Positions 35,685 to 46,751 of a stretch of 64,000 nt of DNA are shown here, piece after piece (within the stretch, counting starts at the first letter, position 1; each line of letters begins with the position of its first letter). The DNA is from Davidsoniella eucalypti (Eukaryota > Ascomycota > Sordariomycetes > Microascales > Ceratocystidaceae). The stretch lies in assembly GCA_004009845.1 (NCBI GenBank), contig RMBW01000009.1:372001-436000 (forward strand), written 5' to 3'. The translations under genes were made by a program, and so were the position numbers. The notes under the pieces are model-generated. The model searched no databases, was not told the DNA's origin, and saw only the letters and a list, made by a program, of their open reading frames with translations.

Positions 35685-38327
35685 GATGGATTCGAGGACT
35701 GAGGTCATGGATTCAAGAACGGGCCGACTGGAGGCACTCAGTCTGGCCGGGGGGGAGGGGAGTGAGAAGTACCCCAGACTAGAGGCAGAACAAGAGAAGC
35801 AGGTAACAATAGAAGCCACGACTATAGTCTTGAGCAATACGGCATAGCAAATATGCAGAATACTTAGACGACATCCCATTCCATTGTGCCCCAGCTTAGA
35901 AAGATCTACTAGTATCCTGTATCGCAAGGGGGGGGGTGTCTATTATGAGCTAAGAGGCAAGCGGTGACATGTTTGTATGTGTACAGACCATATCAACATG
36001 ACATCGAAAACTAGCCAGCTGCCCATATGAGCTGATATTGCTACTAGAAGCAGCTCGGGCTAGCTATATTAGATGCGTGATATTATAAAAGCATAGCGAA
36101 GACTTCCGCTAGTACCAGTAGAGGTCACTACTAGAAATGAGCAGAAAATACACTCGATGAACATCTCCTTTCTCGGATAGTCTTACGACTGTAATTTCCC
36201 AGACTTCCAAGCAGGAGACTCTGCTCCGACATGCGCTCTATATGACCATGCTTATAGGTGGGCAATATATGAACAATTGTCGATGTAGTGTTTTTCTGAT
36301 TTGCCTGACTAGCGTAGAATCCACCATCTCAGAATTGTCCAAGATACCCCAAAACGCAGGGACATTTTTGTCTCCTGCCTGTTCTCTTATGATTGTGAAA
36401 GAGATGCCACTTTTTTTTAACCACCTGTCTGCCTACTGGCACACTATCAAAGCGAACGACGGGACTCCATCAAAACACAGGACAACAACCCTCTTGTCTA
36501 GTATATGCCGGTTCACACAGGCCGATCACATGAAAGAAAGCCAACAACAACATAATAGACAGAGACCAGGGTTGCCCAGCACTCAGCACGACGTGACCCG
36601 TTGAATGGGCGTACATGTATTTCAGGCTCGGCAGCGTAGCAACAGGTTGGGTTTTTAGACTTTCCAGTAGCAATGTAAGTTTGACTTGTAGCACTGTAGT
36701 CTACATAACCAAGCAGGTGCATATCTGGGACAAGAAGCACGACAAGGGCCCCCCAGGGGAAAAGAAACGGCCTCTGAGGCTCTGATGGAGGGGTGTATAG
36801 AAGGTAAAAGACAGCTAGTAGAGCTCCCTCTTCCCTCACAGCAGCCTGGTATCATTGGCCTTTAGGCGTCCTGTTCTGTTTTTCTTCTTCTGCTATGCCT
36901 AGTGCGGGACTAGACCCGCCCATCCGGGGGGCCTTGCATTTTCTTTACTTGCTATATTTCCCCAGATGTGTTCCCCCAGATTCAATCCTTGCGAAGATGC
37001 CTCAGCTCCACTGGTCGGACGAATTTGGTTGGTCACGGCATAAAATAGCAGGCAGAAAAAGGCATCAAGGGAAACAAAGAGTAGAGAGAAAACAAACGGA
37101 GTGTGTTGAAACGGGCCGATACTAAAAAGACTCGAAAGAGTCGACCCTAGCAACATAGCACTCAGAGCTGCTACTCCAGCTTTTCTACTATAGTGCTGCA
37201 CTAGTAAGGTAGTACCGAAGCATGGGGGAAATGAAAGAAAAGAAAGAGCGGATGCAAACAAGCTCTGAAAAGGCGAATATAGACAGGGTATAGGAGGCGG
37301 AGAGTGTGAAAGGAAGAGAACAAAAGGAAAGGTAGATAGTTACATTCTATGCCCTGGCATGCGCGAGGCAATCTTGTTTGGCCGGCGGCCGGGGAGTTCT
37401 TCTTCGTAGAGACGGCCCATGATGATAATGGTGATAGTTTCGACGTCTGATATAGCTCTTGATAAGAGGGATTTAGTGAACGTAAGGGTTAGCTACTAGT
37501 GGTTGGTTCTAGTGTAAATCTAGTAGAGGGCAGCGCCTAGTTAGCGACAACAATCATCCACTAATTGGGTTAATATCAGGCTTTTCCAGAACTACCTCGT
37601 TTCTAGGGTGAAACTATGACGGCTTTCAAGGACTACACAAGAGCCTTACTCCGAAAAATAAGCTCGTAACCCTAACTTGGATACACGAGCTTTTTGGCCT
37701 TGGTCATGTCGGTGGTACAAGGAACGGAAAATTAAAACATACTTTGGCCAAGAAATGGCTTGCTCACTACAGAAATCGATGTGCAAGAATAACGGTTGGC
37801 GATCAGTGGAAAGGAAGTAGAGTTTGGAAGGGTTTAAGCTTGATCAGCCCTTGAGAAACCACAAACTTAGAGACTAGTGCTCAAGGCAAACCTCGGAGGA
37901 AGCCAGGAATGAGGTTAAACACAGGTGATGTGACTACTGTAGCATTGGCAGCAGAGTATGGACCAGGGCCAAAAAGAACTCTTGGTCGGTGACTGACTAT
38001 ACGAAAGACATAGCGTTAGCACCTCAGCTATAAGATCAGCCACGGGCGTTATTCGGCTGCACCCAGTAATCACCTGCCCCTCTTGTAGCGGGAGCGCGGA
38101 CTTTGGTGTATTTCTAGAACTAATAGAATGGAAAACAACAACGGTGATAGTAATGCAAGGGGGCATGTGTCAAAAATTTCAACTGTAATGCTCTGATAAT
38201 GTCTCATAAGATGACACCAGAGCTCGTGACCAAGACTGAGAAAACACCAGTTTGAATTTCAATACTACTGTCTGTGAAAGAAGGCAATGTGACGCAGATC
38301 TCGACAAGCTAATACCCGAGATGTGTA

Positions 38328-38351
38328 TCTATATCTGTGTCTATATCTGTA
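38328..38351. repeat. Two-copy 12-nt direct repeat
   Basis: The unit TCTATATCTGTG is followed by TCTATATCTGTA, with one mismatch. Confidence 0.8.
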
Positions 38352-39615
38352 GTTGGAGAGTGCCATGCCATAGAGCAAACTACCAGAAGAGGAGGAACAA
38401 GCGACAGGCAAAACAGGTGGGGGTATGTTCGTTTCGGCGGTTCTTAGGTGACCATCAAGCCGAGATGGAAGGGAGCAGTCCATGATGTATTTTCTCAGGC
38501 TTGGTGGCATTCAGCAAGCCCTCGGTCTCTGAAGGATATACTTGTATCGATACAGCGGTCAATGGCACCCTCCCAGTTGATATGGCTTATACTACCGGAC
38601 GAGGAAAGAAGCAATGGGGCCAAATTACAAGTTGGCCGCCCCTTGATAGCCATAGAAGCCAATAGCTGACCTAGTCAGAGAGGCGTGCTATGGCTACCGC
38701 TATGCAAAGAACCGCAAGTATGAGATCTAGGAGATCGAGTTGAAGTGTAGGGGAGATTGTTGGATTAGGAAATAGAAGAAACCTACTCTTAGATACTATG
38801 GCAAATTATAGGGCGTGGATGAGGACGACACCCTTTAGTTCGGCGTTGATTCGAGTTGTCGATACTGAGATTGATGGCAAAAGATGAAACCGCCCGGATG
38901 GCAAGGTGAAATTATTCTTCGAGTGAGCACAGACGCCTTGGCTTTCTTAGTGCTCTACACCCCGAAAGAAGAGAGAGAAGAGTCAGGGCAGCAAAGATGA
39001 GTCGGGCTATCGAAAAGCCCAAGGAGAATGGATGGCTAGTAGTGATGAAACTACTAGACTAGACTATCACAGCACAGCCCAAATCAGTCACTTGGAGAAT
39101 GGAGAATGGTATACAAGAACCCAATCCAATCAAGTTGGGAAAATGAGTCGGGGAGGCAAGAAAGGAATATAGGAAACCAGAACAAGCGGCCTCTTTCTTT
39201 TGTTTATTTTCGGCCCGTTCAAGACTGCAAAGAAAAAGGGCTCATATAGCAGTCGATCGTCTATCGACAGCGAATCCTCACTATGGCCAACCGATTCGTG
39301 GTGATGTAATCTGAGATGGCTGGCCGCTTCGGACAAGGGGGACTAGGCCTATAATCGACCGCTGTACCGTCATGCAGGGCTATCTGGCAGCCATGTGATT
39401 CTACTAACAGGCCAACACAGCAGTACCGTACAGGCAATACATGCGAAACCCAGTGTTCCTCAAGCCGAAATCACAGCAAATCATCAATCTTGGGGCTGTG
39501 AGGAACATCACTGCATGGAATTAGGCCGGGCAATGTTTCAATGAGAGCAAAATCCACTAATACCTGCAGTCGCTCGTGTCCTCAGTTGCTCAAGCACATG
39601 TGTACATACATGCAA

Positions 39616-39639
39616 ATATACAGATATACAGATATACAA
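39616..39639. repeat. Three-copy 8-nt tandem repeat
   Basis: Units of ATATACAG, the third ending in AA. Confidence 0.85.
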
Positions 39640-41540
39640 ATACATACGTGCAGGCGGTCTGGACTGCACAATGCATGCATGCGTTTTGTTGCTTCCCCAT
39701 ACGTTGTGATAACTCAACCACTAAGTCGTGATGCTTTCGAGGTCACCAGGGCAGTCAGCCCGTCTATGGCCCTGCAGCCTACGGTTTTGTGCTCTCAGCT
39801 GGTACTTGGTCCGCCGGATACTGACGATGGTTCTCGCTATATCTGATATGCAGTCGGCCAGCCCCGTCCCATACTTGAATGACGAAAGAAAGGAGCATGC
39901 AGGCAAGAAAGTCCCATTGTTTGTCCAACGACTTCTTCTAGCAGTCGAAGACGATAGACGAGTCTAGTGTGATTTAGTGCTAGTCGAATGCTATGGCATA
40001 AACCCCTAATTCTAGACACATTTCCAGAAGTTTAGCTTCCATATGAAGCATGATAGACATTTTTAAGTTTTCGCTATTGACTTATGTGCTGTAAAACGAT
40101 ACAATGCAAATAACGGGGTTCGATCCCAAGCGTTCCTTAGGGTTTAATGGGCGCAGATCGCAAATAGTAAGACAGATTGTCGTTATTCTTGGCTCGCATC
40201 TCCGCAAAATCTTCAGCCAAAGCCTTCTCTTTTCCTCCCCTGGCATACAAATATCCGGGCAAACCAAAGTCCTAATATGCTGGTTATCCGTCACTTGACC
40301 CCATACGAGCAAAATAGGGCAGTTATAAACAAAGTGCCGGGGCAGGGAACAGGGCTCGCCGTCATAGACGAAACCACAAAAGGCTAGAAGATGGAGACGA
40401 AGCGCTATAGCTTGGAGTAACAAAAGTCAAGCCAGTAGCAGCAAACAAGCCTAAAAAGAGGAGGAGAGAACAAAAAAAAACACCAACGACGGCACAGATA
40501 CACCGATGGACAGTCCGACTAATATTCTCCGGTTATGACAACAATGCTATGTCATCAGACTTGCTAACCTTCCTTCTTTGCATCCCGTGCCTAGGCTACC
40601 GTCAACTGAATATTGATGGTCTTTGTATTGTAAGGATAAGAGGAAGAGGGAGAGACTGAAAGCCTGAGTGTGTCTACGTGGTCTCGTGCTTACGCGGGCA
40701 CAGGGTCGTCATCTTTCCATATGAATGCACTGCTTACAAAGTCCAGTGTGAATATACTTTGATACATAGCTTTAAAGATAACTAAGATTATGAAATATCA
40801 ATAAGGATCTAATCGTCTATGTTTAAAGAAACACAAACACTTTGCAGCGGTACATATTACTGTGACAGTGTATGGCTATTGCTACTACGATAAGTATATT
40901 GGTAGTACTTGTATCGGATTAGCAGTGGTCATAAGTCTTGGGTACTACCTATGATACCGCGGTTCAGTATGGATGATACTAGCGCGTAGTGATGTAGCAT
41001 ATGATATTTTTCAGTGTCATGTGATTGAACCCTTGTAATAAACTAGGGGCCTGCTAGCAAAAAGCGGAAAAACTACCATATGTGAGTTTCCATGGTGAAT
41101 GTATACAACTATTAGTAGTTAGCTAATGTATTGCCCTCTAATCCCCTTGGTCTTTGCAGACTCTAGAAATGAGAAAGCTTATGGGCAAGGATATAGCTCA
41201 TAACTAGGGAACAAAAGGACAAAAAGCATAAACGTTAATGGAGAGTGCCGCTCCTACATGGGGCGATGACCTGACCTACAGATTTAGTTGAGCTAGCGGT
41301 TCAATGCTAAAATTGTCCTTTCATGTTGTTAGAGCTAGATCTAAAGCAAAGCTGTTACCATTAGTAACTATCGCGTAATAGTGTGTGTATATCTGTATGT
41401 ACATATCTACTGACTTGACTTCGGCAATTACACAATGCAATGCAGCCGATGGACTACAGGGCGCCACTATAAAGGAGCCAGACGTAGTACTGTACGTGGT
41501 CTTTGGAACAAGATAGAGTAAACCCGAGGTCGTATAGCGT

Positions 41541-41582
41541 GGGTATCGTGGGTATGGTATGGTATGGTACGGTACGGTATCG
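41541..41582. repeat. GGTAT/GGTAC pentanucleotide microsatellite
   Basis: Repeated GGTAT units that change to GGTAC and back, with an imperfect GGGTATCGT at the left end. About eight units in all. No gene overlaps it. Confidence 0.9.
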
Positions 41583-42200
41583 TGATTTTCACATGTTTCC
41601 TAGAGGCTCATGTTTGAAGACCGTTGTTAGCAATACCAGTTCAGTTATTACTTAGAGTTTAATAGCTCATATAAGTACATATCACACGCTGTTTGCTATA
41701 TTGTCCAGGCCACGTCGCCTACTAGTGAACCCTAACTATATTGATCTAGACTATTCCTGCTATGAAGGTCTCGAGCCTAGAGAAAAGAGCAAAAGGGCAT
41801 AGATGCAGAAAAGAAGCAGAGCCTTGACCTGAGGTAGCATTCAACCAAGGTGAAATTAGCAAATGGCGTGGGAGACAAGCTTAAGAAACTAAGCCTAGCA
41901 TAAAGTTCTGCATACAACACTAATACTTTTTGCTATATTATCGTATTGGCGCACATATATATGTATGAACAAATACATTGCATGTTGTTAGCGAAATATT
42001 AGCATGAGTAATTGGATTTGTTGTCTCTATTCCTGCAATATGGACAATAGTTCATACACAACTTCGTACATATGTACTTAGTTGTTCAACTGTGGCGTAT
42101 TTTCTCAATATACGCCATAGCTTTTAGTTGCGGTTAGCCCACAAAATCACAATTGCGTACAACCGGATTCTTCAAGCCAGAATTTGCTCAGTCTATATAA

Positions 42201-42476
42201 CTATTGGTTCGGGGGCCAGTGCTTAGGCCGCATTTTGATAGTTGCAACAGCAATACTGAGAGACCAGTATGTGGCCATATTGGTGATTGCTTGAATATCT
42301 CCGAGCTTGAAGGGTCGTGTGTCTGGAGCTTGGATCGTAATTTTTGGCAGCATACTTGTTACTATGTCAGTAGATAGCCTTCCAAGACCAAGTTCTTCAG
42401 GCGCCCTGATTCCTATATGTGGAGGTGGGTACTCGATCAACCCTGTCGAATCTCTATAAATTCTCCTAACTGGCAT
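42201..42476 (-). CDS. Doubtful 91-residue hypothetical frame
   Basis: ATG-initiated frame starting MPVRRIYRDSTGLIEYPPPH, ending in a clean stop. Composition is protein-like, with moderate Pro, Ile and Thr and no long low-complexity run. I recognise no domain, and no upstream exon with a matching donor was found. It may be a chance frame or the surviving end of a decayed gene. Confidence 0.15.
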   Translation of the reverse strand: MPVRRIYRDSTGLIEYPPPHIGIRAPEELGLGRLSTDIVTSMLPKITIQAPDTRPFKLGDIQAITNMATYWSLSIAVATIKMRPKHWPPNQ

Positions 42477-45253
42477 TTATAGGCAAGCCATGTGTACATG
42501 GTCTAGGCATGATCTTTGGCGTGTCAGTTGGCTGGGCACTGCAACCTATACAACTAGTACGTGACGAACCAAGAAACGGCTTCAAAGAGAGTTAGATAGC
42601 TATAGCTCGTATAAATATCTTCGGAGTATGGCGAGGAGGTTCGGCGAGAAATCCGTATAAAGCAAATTGTTTCCTGTGGCGTTTACGAGGTATTTGGGAA
42701 GATTAGGCTCACAATATAAGCTATACCTTAGATGACTAGAATAGAACTAGAATAGAGGCACAATACTAATATGAGATACACACAAGTAGTTACTAATACA
42801 AGTGTAGGTAGCATTTAGAGGCTGTGAATCTGGGCTGGTTGAACGACAGCAATGAGCCCTAAAGACTAAACTTTGTCCTTCTAACAGGGCGAAACGGGCG
42901 CTAGAAATGTAATGAACGGATGGGCCTTAATGAAGTCTTCATATGTAATGCGTGTTCCTTTAGAAGGTTCAAAGCGCAGAATATGATATCAAAAACTCAA
43001 TAAATTGCAGGATGAAAACATAGGAAGATAAACAACGCACAATAAGGGAAAATTGGAGTCATAAATCTGGGGTCGATATGGGAAGGACTATTCATGTCTT
43101 CCTTTAATGAATTAGTGATTATCTGCCTGGTATCAACATTACAAGACTGATATATAGAAATTAAAAAAAACACCTATTGAAGAAAACCTGGGGTCGTTTG
43201 CCTCGTATAGTTATTACTCTCTTCTCGGTGGTTCTTCAGATGCTCTCTTACTATCTATTGCTTTCTCTGCATCTTCACCACTTCACTAGTTTGTTCCGTG
43301 ACTTGCCGGCCGCCAGTGCTAAAGAAGCCAAACAAGAAATGCGAGAAGACTGTAGGCTCAGTTTAACTGGCTTCTGACAGTCTTCTCATACTAGGCATCT
43401 TTCTTTTGTTGTCGTTCTCCGCCCTAAAGGGCCGTTTAGGCTGTATGCTCCGCTTGGCGAGAGATCAGATTCCCTTCCCTCCTTTTTTCCTTCGTACCAT
43501 TCTAGACCCCCGAACAAGTCCGTGGGTATAAAACATGCTAATAGAACAGTCGGTCATGGGCTTTTCTACGCACAGTCCTTCCAGGGTAACGCCTCTTCTC
43601 TCTCTCTCGCTCTTCTTAAGACGGACGACAGGAACAATGCCCATAACTGAATACTGCTAGCTCCATCATAATAGTGGACGGAAAAATAGGGTAGGAACAA
43701 AAGCATGCTGCAGTGCGCAGACTCAGACACTTTTTGTCCTCTACGGGTAACATCCACATGTAGTAGTATATGCCGAAGTAGTAAGTCAAGAAAGGCTAAG
43801 CAGTGTGTCAATATGAAGGAGAGTTTACATGTATATAGAGACTATATAGAGACGTGGAGTAGAATGATATGTATATCAAAGCTACGACGTAGTTGTAGTT
43901 TGCCTCCGCTATGACACTTGTGAGGACATTACGAGTGTCCATTTATAAGTCATGTCTCTTCGAGCAAGAATACTGGTACAGCGGCTCCCGTAAAGTACCA
44001 CAAAACCAGACCACATGGTGGTTCGTACCTGTGCCGATACATGCCGGATACCGACCCAGTCCCAAACTAGACACGCCCGTGGTTTGGAACACGGCCGGCG
44101 TTTTGGCAGCATCCGCTGATGGCAAGTTACAGTATTAATTTACTTGTACTCACTAACAGAATACTAACTAATTCTTAGGCAGAACTTCAAAGAAGGCCAG
44201 GCAGTAACAGATGCAAAAGACAACGCAAGTGATTTGTATCAAAGTATATCACACTGACCACCAGTCAGGCCATCAGCTGGGCAGGGCGTCGCAACTAGAG
44301 CAAGTTGCTCTAGATCCGCCTAGCTGAGCGGTCGACGACTTGATTTGATATGCTCGTCCGTCCTCTGTTGCACTGATAATTCTCTCGAGCCTTCAAGTCT
44401 TGGCACCAGTGGTGCATGAAAATAAATCCCATCTTATTCAATGCAATGCAACTAACTGCCGTCCAGACGCCCCGCAAATTAGTGTGGCGGTCCTTGTTTT
44501 TATATTTTGTATTTTATTTCTTCTTTTTGTCTTTCTTTAATCTGCGCATGTATAGTTTCTCCAGATGAGCTAGAAATAAAGAAAACGAAAAAATGTATTT
44601 TCATAGGCGCCCGGCCCCTAGGGTTACACATGTACAAGGGTCTGGTTTTTGACTTCTTTCCTAATCAAATTTGCCGTCTTTTGGCCTGTAGTCAGTAAAG
44701 TGGGTCTATGTTTTCTTGTGCTCCGATCACAACCTCACCTCATCGCACTCATTTGTCCACAGCCACAGCAAATCTACCGTAATTTCAACCATTCCGCGCT
44801 TATTTGTTAGCCCATAGCAGGCCTGCGCTATACACTACAGGCATTGTGCTTTGGAGAAGCTAAAAGTGCGTCTCTGTTCTACTCGTCCCGTCTCACCCGC
44901 GTAAGACGGCCCCGACAAAGTCCGATTGAGTCTCGACACTCTGATCCATCTCCGCTAGCCGCTACTTTTCTCGAACCGCCTGCCGCTACTTGTGGAAGCT
45001 ATAGCCTGGCGTTAGTTCTGGAGAGGGAAGCCTTGTTGTCTCCTCCGCTCATCTTGGGCTATTTCTACTGGGCTCGTCATTGAGTTGCTCTCGGTCTGCT
45101 TTTCGGCGACCGCCAGTTCACTAGTGCACTTATTCTCCAAACTCTAGCATATCCCGTATTTCTACTTCCCTTCACACAGTCACACCCTCAGCTTGCATTC
45201 TACATTTGTTTTTTTTAGTGCCCTGTCTAGCCTGTTATTCCACAATCAAGGTA

Positions 45254-45271
45254 GAAGAAGAAGAAGAAGAA
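45254..45271 (+). repeat. (GAA)6 repeat in the CIA1 leader
   Basis: Six GAA triplets about 40 bases upstream of the CIA1 start codon, probably in the 5' untranslated region. Confidence 0.85.
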
Positions 45272-45311
45272 CCCCCAAGCAAAAACTCTACCGCATCACA
45301 CATTTCAAGCA

Positions 45312-46751
45312 ATGGCCGACCTTTTGGTATCCCAGCCAGAACAACAGCAGCAGCTGCTGCCACAAGACCAGGTCCAGCAGAGGCCCCTGCTGTCGAAAAA
45401 GGCCGAGATCTCTCCCCTGGCAGTCTTTACTCCAGACCTCTTCGACCGCGCTTGGTGCTCAATCCCGCATCCCACTCTGCCACTGCTGGCCACAGCCCAT
45501 GCAAAGAATGTCACCATCTTCTCTCTGTCGTCCTTGACCAAGCACAGCTCTTTGAAGGGTGGCCATGTTCGTTCTATCCGGTCGCTGTCGTGGAAGCCAA
45601 ACATGGCACCTGGTGGCATGTGCTTGGTAACTGGAAGCTTTGACTCAACTGCTGGTCTATGGCGCTGGGAGCACGACGACCAAGAGGGCCCGCTAGAGCG
45701 TGAAGTCACCCGCAACACCACTGATCGGGACGACTCTGACTCTGATGACAACGAAAAAGAATGGGTATTCACTCTGGTACTCGAAGGTCACGATGCTGAA
45801 GTCAAGTCTGTTCAGTACTCACCGTCTGGAATCTACTTGGCCACATGCAGCCGTGACAAATCTGTCTGGATCTGGGAAGATGTTGGTGCCAACGAGGGCG
45901 ATGACGAGTGGGATACCGTCGCTGTGCTGAGCGAGCACGAAGGTGACGTCAAAGCTGTAGCCTGGTGCCCCGACGTGCCTGGCCGCAACGCCGCTAGTGG
46001 CAACTGTGGCAGCGACGTTCTCGCCAGTGGCAGCTACGACAATACGGTGCGTATCTGGCGTGAAGACAGCGACGGTGAATGGGTATGTGTCTCTGTTTTA
46101 GAGGGCCACGACGGCACCGTTTGGGGAATGCAGTGGGAGGCGCGGCCACGGGAGGGCGATCGCTTCCCTCGTCTGCTGACATACTCAGCAGACCGAACTG
46201 TACGCATCTGGGAATTGGAGCAGGATGAACTAGCCGCGGGAGCAGCCGCTGCTTCTGTAGGTGCTTTTGACGGTGGTGCTCTCGGCGGTATTCCGAACAC
46301 GATGCGGAGGGCGCTGCGCGAGACTTGGAACTGTGTTGCAATTTTGCCTCAAGTCCATACACGTGAGATCTATGCTGCATCTTGGAGTTCTTTGTCTGGC
46401 CGGGTGGCGACAACCGGCAGCGACAGTCGCATAGTTGTATATGAAGAAATTCCATCTTCTACACTTTCTGTCGCTGCTACTGACACCACCGTTGTATCAG
46501 AGGATTCTGCCATAGCTGGTAGTGGTGGTGATGGACAGCAAAAACAGCAAGAAAGTGTTCCGGGTGCTGGCAATTGGCAGGTCGTGGCTACACAAGACCA
46601 GGCTCATGGAGCCTATGAAGTGAATCACATCACGTGGTGTCGTCGGTTTGACAAAGAAGCAGTGGCTCTAGGTGGCGTTCATGAGATGCTGGTCACAACA
46701 GGCGATGACGGCACAGTGCGGCCGTGGGCAGTCTCGGAGACTAATCTGTAG
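45312..46751 (+). CDS. cia1: Cytosolic iron-sulfur assembly protein 1 (CIAO1 family, WD40)
   Basis: Intronless, 479 residues. Cia1 is the WD40 propeller of the cytosolic Fe-S targeting complex, which hands Fe-S clusters to apoproteins such as DNA polymerases and helicases. Repeats are visible as GHVRSIRSLSWKP, GHDAEVKSVQYSPSGIYLATC followed by RDKSVWIWE, EHEGDVKAVAWCP followed by YDNTVRIWRED, GHDGTVWGMQW followed by DRTVRIWELE, REIYAASW followed by DSRIVVYEE, and a last blade ending DDGTVRPWAV. Fungal orthologues share insertions between blades; here they are acidic (DDSDSDDNEKE) and Ser/Gly/Gln-rich (around residues 395-420). The N-terminus carries a Gln-rich stretch (EQQQQLLPQDQVQQ). Start chosen as the first ATG after the leader. 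Confidence 0.93.
   Translation: MADLLVSQPEQQQQLLPQDQVQQRPLLSKKAEISPLAVFTPDLFDRAWCSIPHPTLPLLATAHAKNVTIFSLSSLTKHSSLKGGHVRSIRSLSWKPNMAPGGMCLVTGSFDSTAGLWRWEHDDQEGPLEREVTRNTTDRDDSDSDDNEKEWVFTLVLEGHDAEVKSVQYSPSGIYLATCSRDKSVWIWEDVGANEGDDEWDTVAVLSEHEGDVKAVAWCPDVPGRNAASGNCGSDVLASGSYDNTVRIWREDSDGEWVCVSVLEGHDGTVWGMQWEARPREGDRFPRLLTYSADRTVRIWELEQDELAAGAAAASVGAFDGGALGGIPNTMRRALRETWNCVAILPQVHTREIYAASWSSLSGRVATTGSDSRIVVYEEIPSSTLSVAATDTTVVSEDSAIAGSGGDGQQKQQESVPGAGNWQVVATQDQAHGAYEVNHITWCRRFDKEAVALGGVHEMLVTTGDDGTVRPWAVSETNL

Larger units (their letters stand above)
35349..45311. other. 10-kb tract without a convincing gene
   Basis: This is the longest gene-free stretch. Both its neighbours are transcribed away from it, so it holds the promoters of the glucoamylase and of CIA1. 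I see no frame with family features. Two weak exceptions are noted separately: a zinc-knuckle-like peptide at 40082-40423 (-) and an ATG-started 91-codon frame at 42201-42476 (-). Short tandem repeats lie at 38328, 39616 and 41541. Telobox-like octamers lie at 37668, 40137 and 41728. Degraded transposon sequence or long noncoding transcripts are possible and not demonstrable here. Confidence 0.6.

Noticed and set aside
35683..35700. GGATTCGAGG resembling a minus-strand tRNA T-loop
   Set aside because: The invariant T54-T55 is not preserved and no cloverleaf forms.
36242..36604. A 120-codon frame in the 10-kb gap
   Set aside because: Mixed composition without domain or codon bias; long frames of this size are expected by chance in 10 kb.
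40110..40140. GGGGTTCGATCCC resembling a tRNA B-box
   Set aside because: The T-stem pairs for only two bases and no A-box, acceptor stem or anticodon arm can be built around it.
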